Assembly: GCF_000021725.1 (NCBI RefSeq)
Contig: NC_012115.1
Location: 1,525,001-1,589,000 of the forward strand
Reading direction: 5' to 3'
Length of the DNA: 64,000 bases
DNA from: Nautilia profundicola AmH
Lineage (GTDB): Bacteria > Campylobacterota > Campylobacteria > Campylobacterales > Nautiliaceae
Positions 57,525 through 64,000 of the stretch are shown in pieces. A model generated the notes under the pieces. That model was not told where the DNA came from. It saw only the letters and a list, made by a program, of their open reading frames with translations, and searched no databases. The position numbers and the translations under genes are program-made. Position 1 is the stretch's first letter; every line of letters starts with the position of its first letter.

Positions 57525-57661
57525 ACGCCCCTTAGGTACAAAGACCAGCTCTTGCAATTAGTCAGCTGCGATGTTACGGATAAGTGCCTTAGCGACTTAT
57601 CCACTTCACAACTTAACTACTTCTCTAAACTAATTGCAAAACCTCTTTTACGTTCAGGGGG
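57525..57661 (-). ncRNA. ssrS: 6S RNA-like structured RNA upstream of rpmJ
   Basis: Within the 300-bp gene-free gap (57484-57783) the minus strand can fold into a long rod with a central bubble, the 6S RNA plan. A closing stem pairs CCCCCT near 57661 with AAGGGG near 57528. A second stem pairs TTGCAATTAGT with ACTAATTGCAA. A terminal hairpin pairs GGATAAGT with ACTTATCC, 9-nt loop. Between the last two lies an unpaired region of about 25 and 15 nt. TATAAT ends 6 nt before the first base. 6S RNA holds sigma-70 RNA polymerase in stationary phase. An alternative is an rpmJ-operon leader. Ends are approximate. Confidence 0.72.
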
Positions 57662-57666
57662 ATGGA

Positions 57667-57672
57667 ATTATA
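57667..57672 (-). promoter_or_regulatory. -10 element of the 6S-like RNA
   Basis: Perfect TATAAT on the minus strand, 6-7 nt before the CCCCC start of the predicted RNA. No clear -35 at the usual distance. A heptamer array begins 17 bp further upstream. Confidence 0.6.
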
Positions 57673-57688
57673 TCATATAAATATATAG

Positions 57689-57723
57689 CAAAGTGAAAAG
57701 TGAAAAGTGAAAAAGGAAAAATG
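57689..57723. repeat. Heptamer array upstream of the 6S-like RNA
   Basis: Five units of CAAAGTG/AAAAGTG/AAAAATG type, directly upstream of the RNA promoter; inverse of the TTTTCAC family. Confidence 0.88.
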
Positions 57724-57744
57724 AGGAATTTTTTCGCTCTATTA

Positions 57745-57766
57745 TTTCCTTAAAGAAAGGAAAAGA
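57745..57766 (-). terminator. Possible terminator hairpin after the purine permease
   Basis: Inverted repeat TTTCCTT/AAGGAAA, similar to that at 9622-9645. Just beside it, GAGCTC-AAAG-CTCTTTG offers a second small hairpin next to the permease stop codon. AT-rich. Confidence 0.35.
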
Positions 57767-57783
57767 GCTCAAAGCTCTTTGTT

Positions 57784-59070
57784 TTAATGAAAAATAAATG
57801 CCATTAAACCAATAATTGCAAGTGTAATTGTTCCGATATTGATTTTATCGAATTCTTTTCTAAATGCTGCCAGAATCAAATATAGAACGAATCCGGCACT
57901 AAGTCCAAGTGTAATTGAATAAGTAAGAGGCATTAAAATAATTGTTACAAACGCACTGACTGCAATTGTAGTATCTTTAAAATCAATATTTTTAAGCTCA
58001 CTAAACATCAATACACCAACCATTACTAAAATAGGATAAATCGCATTTTCCGGAATTGCTTTATATATAGGTAAGAAAAACAGTGTAGTAATGAATAGCA
58101 GTCCCGTAACAACCGCGGTAAGGCCCGTTCTACCGCCTTCTTCAACCCCGGCCGCACTTTCAATAAATGAAGTCGTTGTTGAAGTACCAAGTGCTGCTCC
58201 TATCACAGTTGCAGCCGCGTCAGCTTCAAGTGTTTTTTGAAGTTCTTTGCTTCCATCTTTAAACAGTCCAGCTCTCATACCTATTCCGGCAAGAGTTCCG
58301 ATTGTATCAAACATATCCGTAATTAAAAATGTAATAATTACTGGAATTAAAGATAAAGTTAAAGCACTCATTAAATCAAATTTAAATACTATAGGAGACA
58401 TACTTGCAGGCAGTGAAACTATACCGTCAGGAAGTTTCGCAAGTCCGAATACCCATGCAACGATTGAAGTGATTATAATAGAAAAAATAAACGCACCTTT
58501 AACCCTATATGCATACATAATCGCAGCCACTACAAATCCAAAAATTCCAAGAAGTACATGCGGATCGTGCAAATTACCAAGCCCTACTAAAACTGCGTCG
58601 TTATTTACGATAATCTTCATACCCTGAAGACCGATAAACGCAATAAACGCACCTATACCGGCACTGATTGCACGTCTGATATCAACAGGCACAGATTCAA
58701 GCACCCATACTCTGAATTTCGTAAATGAAAGCACCAGGAATATAAGCCCACTTATCATTACAATTCCTAAAGCAGTCTGCCAAGGAATTCCCATACCTTT
58801 AACCAAACCGAACGTAAAATACGCATTAAGTCCCATTCCGACACTCATTGCAACAGGAGTATTTGACCAAAATCCGTTAAGGATAGTCGCAATTATTGTT
58901 ACAACAGCCGTTGCTGTAATCAATGCGTCAAACGGCATTCCTGTCAGACTCATAATACCTGCGTTTACAGGAACGATATACATCATAGCCAAAAATGTCG
59001 TAAATCCGGCTCTTACCTCGGTAGAAACATTTGTATTTTTTTCAGAGAGTTTGAATAGTTTTTCAAGCAT
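57784..59070 (-). CDS. NCS2-family purine permease (AzgA-like)
   Basis: A 428-residue membrane protein with about 12-14 helices: AGFTTFLAMMYIVPVNAGIMS near the N terminus, MGLNAYFTFG, and the DMFDTIGTLAGIGMRAG motif, plus TSTTTSFIESAAGVEEGGRTG. Such proteins bring in adenine, guanine or hypoxanthine with protons. It fits with purA salvage needs. AAGGAGG lies 6-7 nt before the ATG. Confidence 0.92.
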   Translation of the reverse strand: MLEKLFKLSEKNTNVSTEVRAGFTTFLAMMYIVPVNAGIMSLTGMPFDALITATAVVTIIATILNGFWSNTPVAMSVGMGLNAYFTFGLVKGMGIPWQTALGIVMISGLIFLVLSFTKFRVWVLESVPVDIRRAISAGIGAFIAFIGLQGMKIIVNNDAVLVGLGNLHDPHVLLGIFGFVVAAIMYAYRVKGAFIFSIIITSIVAWVFGLAKLPDGIVSLPASMSPIVFKFDLMSALTLSLIPVIITFLITDMFDTIGTLAGIGMRAGLFKDGSKELQKTLEADAAATVIGAALGTSTTTSFIESAAGVEEGGRTGLTAVVTGLLFITTLFFLPIYKAIPENAIYPILVMVGVLMFSELKNIDFKDTTIAVSAFVTIILMPLTYSITLGLSAGFVLYLILAAFRKEFDKINIGTITLAIIGLMAFIFH

Positions 59071-59075
59071 TGAAC

Positions 59076-59103
59076 CTCCTTGATTTATTTCAAGGAGATT
59101 ATA
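59076..59103 (-). promoter_or_regulatory. Promoter -10 and inverted repeat before the purine permease
   Basis: TATAAT at 59103-59098 is directly followed by CTCCTTG, 8 nt, CAAGGAG (59097-59076), a perfect 7-bp inverted repeat that spans the expected transcription start and includes the ribosome binding site. It may be an operator or, if transcription starts upstream, a hairpin masking the ribosome site. Confidence 0.45.
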
Positions 59104-59150
59104 ACAAATATGAAATAGATATTAAATGGCTACAAAATAAGTCTTATTTC

Positions 59151-59178
59151 ATGAAGGATGAAGATGGAAGGTGGAAGA
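59151..59178. repeat. Heptamer array after hsp20
   Basis: Four units ATGAAGG, ATGAAGA, TGGAAGG, TGGAAGA. It ends exactly at the hsp20 stop codon (59179-59181). Confidence 0.85.
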
Positions 59179-59601
59179 TTATTTAATTTCGATTTTTTTA
59201 CCTTCCGGTTTTTTGCGTCTTGGAATATAAAGCACTAACACACCGTTTTCATATTTAGCTTCAATATTATCTGCATCCGCATCCGCAGGTAATTTGAAGC
59301 TTCTTTCAAATCTTCCGAAAAAGCTCTCGATTCTTGTATAGTTTTCTTTTTCTTCTTTTCTTTGAAGTTTTCTTTCACCTGAAATTGTTAAAATTCCATC
59401 ATTTACTGAAATTTCAATATCTTCTTTTTTTACTCCAGGAAGATCGATTTCAAGATAATAACCTTTTTCATCAACTTTTTCATTAACCGCAGGTGTAAAA
59501 GCTTCAACTTTTTGAACAGGTCTATTTGTATTCAAAACCGCACCTATTCTTCTTTCGATATCTTGTAATTCTTTAAAAGGATCAAATACTGTTGGCCACA
59601 T
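59179..59601 (-). CDS. Small heat shock protein Hsp20
   Basis: A 140-residue chaperone with an alpha-crystallin domain (about residues 38-130): YYLEIDLPGVKKEDIEISV, SGERK, FERSFKLPADAD and the GVLVLYIPRRK end. N terminus MWPTVFDPFKELQDIERRIG. Keeps denatured proteins soluble. AGGAGG lies 5-6 nt upstream, with its own strong promoter. Confidence 0.95.
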   Translation of the reverse strand: MWPTVFDPFKELQDIERRIGAVLNTNRPVQKVEAFTPAVNEKVDEKGYYLEIDLPGVKKEDIEISVNDGILTISGERKLQRKEEKENYTRIESFFGRFERSFKLPADADADNIEAKYENGVLVLYIPRRKKPEGKKIEIK

Positions 59602-59645
59602 TGTCCCCTCCTTTAAAGAATGTATTCTAATATTTTTACGTTATT

Positions 59646-59674
59646 ATTATACAAAATTTAGGAGAAAAAGTCAA
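59646..59674 (-). promoter_or_regulatory. Sigma-70-type promoter of hsp20
   Basis: TTGACT (59674-59669), 17 bp, TATAAT (59651-59646) on the minus strand, 45 bp before the ATG. No CIRCE element was seen. Confidence 0.7.
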
Positions 59675-59685
59675 GAAAGTTGATA

Positions 59686-61026
59686 TTAGAAGACTAATAT
59701 TTTATTATCTCTTTCCCTAAAGTCTCTTTTTTCTAAAACTCTTATATTTCCGTTTTTAAGTAAAAGTTTAAATACATTGTTGCCTTTTCTTAAATAAAGT
59801 ACGATTTCATATTTATCAGGATATGTGAATTTACCTTTTTTAACACTTAAAGATATGTTTTGGTTTGTACTCAACATGTCAAATACCGTTTGATTTTTAT
59901 CAAAATGCCCTTTAAAAAACACTTTTCCGGTATTTTCTTTCGAAAGATCAATACCTGTTAAATATCTTATTTTATTAGTAAAACTGTTTTTTATGAATTT
60001 GGTATCATTACTTACAATATCGAATGTTCCGAATTTTTCATTTATTTTAATTGTCCCGGAAATTACTCCGTTTAATAATTGCATAACACCTATATAGTCA
60101 AAAAACTCTTTACCGTCCATTTTAAAAGTCATTTCTATTCTTGAATCGGCAAATCCACGGAAATTTTTTCCTTTAAATTTCAGCACGTCATTAGAAGACT
60201 CATACACTCCGGTAAAATTAGTATATGTATGAAACGGATATAATAATATAGGTTTTAATTTCAATAAATCAATATTTTGAGCATTGAATCTGTAATTCCA
60301 TTTATCTTTTTGAACCTGTCCGTTTAAAGCTATATTACCAATATCAGCATTTATATTTGATTCGAATGTTAAATCTTTTTTATTTTTCATTTTTACGTTT
60401 GTTATGGCTTTGAATTCAGTATCCAATCTATTTTTATATTCACCTATAGTTTTAAATTCTACGTTGAATAATGAATTTTTTTCTTTATTTACCTGTATAT
60501 CGGTTTTACCTTCAACCCAAGGATAATCTATCTTAAGAATATAAAGAAGCTTTTTCAAATCAAAATCGCTTCCTTTTGCATGAATACTAACATCATCGTT
60601 TAATTTCACTTTAAAATTCATATATCCGTTTGCAAAAAACGACATGCCTTCAATAACAAAATCATCTCTGTCAATATAAATTTTACCGCTTAAATTCATT
60701 TTTCCCTGATAATAAGGTGATAATTCGGAAAGATTTTCCACATTGCCTTCAAACATTGCATTTAAAGGGAAAATGGCTCCGTAAACTTTTATAATATTAT
60801 GTCCTTTTTGTGCAGCCAAAGAAAAATTATTAACTCCATAATCCAAATACGTAATTTCAGCACCTGGTATGTATCTGTCTATTTTCGATTCAATTACTTT
60901 TTTTAAAATACCGCTGCCTATAGGTGTAAGCATTAATAAAACCGCTAAAATCACAACCCCTATTCCAATCAAAAAACCTAAAAATAATTTATACCCCAAT
61001 GTTTTTTTATATATTTTTTTAAACAT
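59686..61026 (-). CDS. Membrane-anchored AsmA-like protein of unknown function
   Basis: A 446-residue protein with one N-terminal helix (about residues 13-36) followed by a long beta-rich periplasmic region with repeated short strands (such as FKGKNFRGFADSRIEM and YLTGIDLSKENTGKVFFKG). This resembles AsmA/YhdP-like lipid-transfer proteins but no diagnostic motif was found. The ATG at 61026 has AAGGA 6 nt upstream; it overlaps the MscS gene by 8 bp. Confidence 0.6.
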   Translation of the reverse strand: MFKKIYKKTLGYKLFLGFLIGIGVVILAVLLMLTPIGSGILKKVIESKIDRYIPGAEITYLDYGVNNFSLAAQKGHNIIKVYGAIFPLNAMFEGNVENLSELSPYYQGKMNLSGKIYIDRDDFVIEGMSFFANGYMNFKVKLNDDVSIHAKGSDFDLKKLLYILKIDYPWVEGKTDIQVNKEKNSLFNVEFKTIGEYKNRLDTEFKAITNVKMKNKKDLTFESNINADIGNIALNGQVQKDKWNYRFNAQNIDLLKLKPILLYPFHTYTNFTGVYESSNDVLKFKGKNFRGFADSRIEMTFKMDGKEFFDYIGVMQLLNGVISGTIKINEKFGTFDIVSNDTKFIKNSFTNKIRYLTGIDLSKENTGKVFFKGHFDKNQTVFDMLSTNQNISLSVKKGKFTYPDKYEIVLYLRKGNNVFKLLLKNGNIRVLEKRDFRERDNKILVF

Positions 61027-62110
61027 GTTCAATCCTTATTGGCGTTTCAACATACAGACTATTTGAAGGGAATGCGAATGAAGCGCCATTTTTTTCAACT
61101 ATTTCTTTTATTTTGAAATTAACATCCTCTCTTATTTTTAAATAATCGTCCCAAACCGCAGTTTTTGTAAAAAAGTAGCAAAATATACTTAATGAACTGT
61201 CTTGATATTCATCAAAATATATCAAAATCGGCTCATTGTGTATATCAGGATGATTTAAAAGCATTTCTCTTATTTCATTAAGAATTTTTTCCATTACTTC
61301 AAGCGTAGTATCGTAGGTTAATCCGAGTCTCATCATAATCCTACGTCTGTCACGCCTGCTGAAATTTTCGACATTTGAATTAGCAATTACGGAATTAGGC
61401 ACTACTATTAGCCTTTTGTCAAAAGCCCTTATTTTAGTCGTACGCATGCCAATATCTTCAACTATTCCCTCTGCGTTTCCTATTTTAACCCATTCTCCTA
61501 TTTTAAAAATATTATCGGTTAAAATAGCAATGCCTCCAAAAATATTGGCAGCCGTATCTTTTGCAGCCAACGCAAACGCCAAACCACCTAAACCTAACGA
61601 AGCCAAAAAGCCGGTAACATTAATACCCCAATCCTGAAGAAGAGCGACTACACCGACAGTCACAACAAAAACTTTTGTTATTTTTATTAAAAACGAAGCG
61701 AGTTCACGAGAGCTTTTACCGAATTTACCCAATAAATGATATACATACTCCTCAAACTCGGTAATGACATTATATATCATCCAAAACAGATCAAATATCA
61801 AAAGACCTTTAAGCAGATGATTTAAAAGAGCTCCGTTTGCATCAAGAAAATAAAAAAGAAAATATACACCCGCAATAATAAATAAAAATCTTAAAGGATT
61901 ACGTATAGCGTTTAAAAACTTATCATCAACGTCCGTTTTAGTTTTCGATACTACTTTTTTCAAAAACGACAAAACTATTAAAGTAAAAAACTTTCTTGCA
62001 AATAAAAATACAAAAAATATAAAAAAGGCTATTAATATTTTATAAATAGGCAACGATAAAAATTGATAATTAAGCAAATCAAGCAGCGCTTGAGGAAGGT
62101 TTTGAGCCAT
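61019..62110 (-). CDS. MscS-family mechanosensitive ion channel
   Basis: A 363-residue inner-membrane protein with four or five helices and an MscS core. The pore helix and following beta domain are visible as GLGGLAFALAAKDTAANIFGGIAILTDNIFKIGEWV (in two parts, residues about 175-210), then VEDIGMRTTKIRAFDKRLIVVPNS. Opens under osmotic stress. One base lies between it and ftsI. Confidence 0.93.
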   Translation of the reverse strand: MAQNLPQALLDLLNYQFLSLPIYKILIAFFIFFVFLFARKFFTLIVLSFLKKVVSKTKTDVDDKFLNAIRNPLRFLFIIAGVYFLFYFLDANGALLNHLLKGLLIFDLFWMIYNVITEFEEYVYHLLGKFGKSSRELASFLIKITKVFVVTVGVVALLQDWGINVTGFLASLGLGGLAFALAAKDTAANIFGGIAILTDNIFKIGEWVKIGNAEGIVEDIGMRTTKIRAFDKRLIVVPNSVIANSNVENFSRRDRRRIMMRLGLTYDTTLEVMEKILNEIREMLLNHPDIHNEPILIYFDEYQDSSLSIFCYFFTKTAVWDDYLKIREDVNFKIKEIVEKNGASFAFPSNSLYVETPIRIEHV

Positions 62111-62111
62111 A

Positions 62112-63818
62112 TTAATCCCCTATTAATTTTTCATCCTTCATTATTATAACAATTTTTTTGAATAATGGTACAGCGCTTTGAGAAGCGAAGTAATTAGGAA
62201 AGGGGGCTTTTATATCTAAAAAAGTTACTCCAATAGTGTATTTGTGGGATTTATCATTTGCAAAACCAAAAAATGAAGAATTATATATTTTTTCGTACCT
62301 GTTATTAACGCTTACGTGTGCCGTACCTGTTTTACCCGCTGTGAAGATATCTTCCATATATGCGTTTTTGGCTGTACCTTTTAAAACTATTTTTCTTAAG
62401 ATTCTCAGCATTTCATTAGCGGTTTTGGCACTTATTACACGTTTGGCAACACTTTGCACATTGGCTATTTTAGGAGTTACTTCAATACCGTTATTATTAA
62501 ATGCGTTATACGCTTTTAATAGTTGTATAAAATTCACCATAATACCGTACCCGTATGCAGTAGTTGATTTATAAATCGGGTAATTAAGCTCTCTTAAACT
62601 CCTGATTACACCCTTTATCTCATAAGGCAGATCAATTCCGCTGTATTTTGAAAATCCGAAATTTTTAAGCCCTTCGTAAAATTCTTTGGGTGTGAGTCTT
62701 AATGCAAGCTGCGATATTACGATATTACTTGAATATACAAGAGCGTTTTCGGCACTAAGCCATGCAAAAGCGTCGTCATCTCTTATATACGTTTTTCTCC
62801 ATTTAGGTTTCCATTTACCGTTGTATGCGTTTAGAACCTCATAAGGGTTTACCTTTTTATTTTCAAGCAAAATAGCAAACGTAATCGGTTTCATAACGGA
62901 TCCGGGTTCGTATAAATATCTGATAGCGCTAATTTTCATATTCGGTATGTCTTTTTTGGTTATACGTAAAGGATTGAATCTGTTTGACGTGGCAATGGCC
63001 AAAATTTTACCTGTTTTAGAATCCATAACGGCAGCCATTACCTCTTTTGCCTGATAAAGGGATTTTGCTTCATCAAGAAGTTTTTCTATTCTTCTTTGAA
63101 GTACAAGATTTATATTCAGCTCAATATCTTTACCGTTTACAGGATATTGAACAATCGAATTTTTATCATAAATTATATTTCCGCTTACATCCCTGTATCC
63201 TACGATTTTACCGTTTTTTTGAGGACGTAATATATTGTCGTAATAATCTTCTATACCGTTATCGCCTCTTCCTTTATCTTTAAGATATCTTCCCAAAAAC
63301 GGCTCAAACGTATCACCGTACGGATAAAGCCTTTTAAAAAGAGCCTCATATTTGTTTTTTCCCATATATACAACACTTTCTATATCATACGCTCTTCTGA
63401 CGCCGTTAATTGAAGTAAAAACCCTGTAATAATCAAGAATTTTTCTGAGATAAACAAGTTGCTGCTTTGTTTTTAAATCAACTTTTGCTAAAAGTATTCT
63501 TTTTGTATGTTTTCTTAATTTACGGTAAAGAGTTTTTTTGTCAACTCCGGTATATATACTGAAAAGATCTATAAACATTCTTTTTTTATCGCTAACAATA
63601 TACGTAGGGTTTATATACACACTGTAGATTTTTTCACTTTTCGCCAAAGTGAAATTTTTGGTTTTTATACTTCCTCTTATCGCACTTTCTATTTTTGTTA
63701 TTTTGGGATTGAAATAGCTTTTGGGTTTGGTAACACTAAAGAACAAAAAGGCACCGAAAAGTGCCATTACAAGAAGAAAAAAAATTATATAAATTATAGG
63801 GATTTTAGTGTTTTTCAT
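62112..63818 (-). CDS. ftsI: Peptidoglycan D,D-transpeptidase (FtsI/PBP2-type)
   Basis: A 568-residue class B penicillin-binding protein. One N-terminal helix (about residues 7-28), pedestal domain, then transpeptidase with the S-x2-K motif EPGSVMKPIT (about residue 305), SxN in VYSSNIVIS and KTGTAHVS (about 495). Makes septal cross-links. Shares one base with the fliE stop (TAATG), the arrangement also seen in Campylobacter. A short two-unit ATGAAGG-like repeat lies at its C-terminal end. Confidence 0.92.
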   Translation of the reverse strand: MKNTKIPIIYIIFFLLVMALFGAFLFFSVTKPKSYFNPKITKIESAIRGSIKTKNFTLAKSEKIYSVYINPTYIVSDKKRMFIDLFSIYTGVDKKTLYRKLRKHTKRILLAKVDLKTKQQLVYLRKILDYYRVFTSINGVRRAYDIESVVYMGKNKYEALFKRLYPYGDTFEPFLGRYLKDKGRGDNGIEDYYDNILRPQKNGKIVGYRDVSGNIIYDKNSIVQYPVNGKDIELNINLVLQRRIEKLLDEAKSLYQAKEVMAAVMDSKTGKILAIATSNRFNPLRITKKDIPNMKISAIRYLYEPGSVMKPITFAILLENKKVNPYEVLNAYNGKWKPKWRKTYIRDDDAFAWLSAENALVYSSNIVISQLALRLTPKEFYEGLKNFGFSKYSGIDLPYEIKGVIRSLRELNYPIYKSTTAYGYGIMVNFIQLLKAYNAFNNNGIEVTPKIANVQSVAKRVISAKTANEMLRILRKIVLKGTAKNAYMEDIFTAGKTGTAHVSVNNRYEKIYNSSFFGFANDKSHKYTIGVTFLDIKAPFPNYFASQSAVPLFKKIVIIMKDEKLIGD

Positions 63819-64000
63819 TAAATTTGTGTTTTTAGAAGCTCTTTGTAGGCGTTAATGGCTTTGTTTCTTACTTCCAAAACCATTTTCATTTGCATTTCCG
63901 CTTTTTGAATTGTAATAGACGCTTTTGCCAAATCTTCGACTTTTCCTGTAGCGATATCCGCTTCGGCTTTTTCGGCATTTTGCATCATATTGTTTGTTGT
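63818..64000 (-). CDS. fliE: Flagellar hook-basal body protein FliE (5' end outside window)
   Basis: The last 60 residues of FliE in an open frame to the window edge: KAEADIATGKVEDLAKASIT, then QMKMVLEVRNKAINAYKEL near the C terminus, the FliE hallmark. FliE joins the MS ring to the rod. The N-terminal 40 or so residues are missing. Confidence 0.95.
   Translation of the reverse strand, partial: TTNNMMQNAEKAEADIATGKVEDLAKASITIQKAEMQMKMVLEVRNKAINAYKELLKTQI

Noticed and set aside
57484-57783. tRNA gene in the gap before rpmJ
   Set aside because: No cloverleaf, anticodon loop or T-loop consensus; the fold is a single long rod.

Overview
The window is a chromosomal segment of a low-GC bacterium, most likely a Campylobacterota (epsilonproteobacterium) of the Nautiliales type (Nautilia, Caminibacter, Lebetimonas). 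This is inferred from gene content and order: an S10-spc ribosomal cluster without rpmD, a separate rpmJ-rpsM-rpsK-rpsD-rpoA-rplQ cluster, a PglB oligosaccharyltransferase, fliE directly before a division transpeptidase, and a FliJ-like gene next to purA. No 16S rRNA is present, so the genus is not proven. Nearly everything is on the minus strand and is read from high to low coordinates; only two polysaccharide genes at 22.1-23.9 kb are on the plus strand.

Layout from left to right. 1-9.5 kb: secY (cut by the window edge) and 20 ribosomal protein genes. 9.6-19.9 kb: a LOG-family hydrolase, then two export systems in one transcription unit (HlyD-like protein, four-helix-bundle protein, DHA2-type MFS pump, TolC-like channel, second HlyD-like protein, double-ATPase ABC protein, two ABC-2 permeases). 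19.9-43.5 kb: a polysaccharide and protein glycosylation locus with pglB, a chain-length regulator, an initiating sugar-phosphate transferase, glycosyltransferases, a polymerase/ligase, a D-glucuronyl C5-epimerase-like protein, a flippase and nucleotide-sugar genes for GDP-fucose, GDP-mannose, UDP-glucuronate/galacturonate and UDP-galactose. The ugd gene carries an apparent 1-bp frameshift. A HEPN/MNT toxin-antitoxin pair and a second four-helix-bundle gene sit inside this locus, whose 22-34 kb core is visibly more AT-rich than its surroundings. 43.5-52.5 kb: a compact housekeeping operon (ferredoxin-like protein, panD, ybaB, PDZ protein, ispA, tkt, class V aminotransferase, hisZ, purA, FliJ-like, YrdC-like, lipoprotein, galE). 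52.7-64 kb: murE, a NifU-like protein, the rpoA ribosomal cluster, a strong 6S-RNA-like structure before rpmJ, a purine permease, hsp20, an AsmA-like protein, an MscS channel, ftsI and the end of fliE.

The most unusual content is a set of short tandem arrays with 7-bp units (several unrelated unit families) or 9-bp units. They lie just after stop codons, between genes, and inside reading frames (fcl, manC, ugd, murE, the start of an MFS pump, the signal peptide of a lipoprotein), where they encode apparent loop insertions. Closely similar sub-arrays occur in fcl and manC. Two arrays are organised as array, stem-loop with a GAAA or AAAA loop, array, and bracket the ABC exporter genes. Both four-helix-bundle (23S rRNA intervening-sequence-like) genes are flanked on both sides by such arrays. 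I know of no description of this combination in this group and regard it as the best candidate for an undescribed system; the mechanism is speculation.
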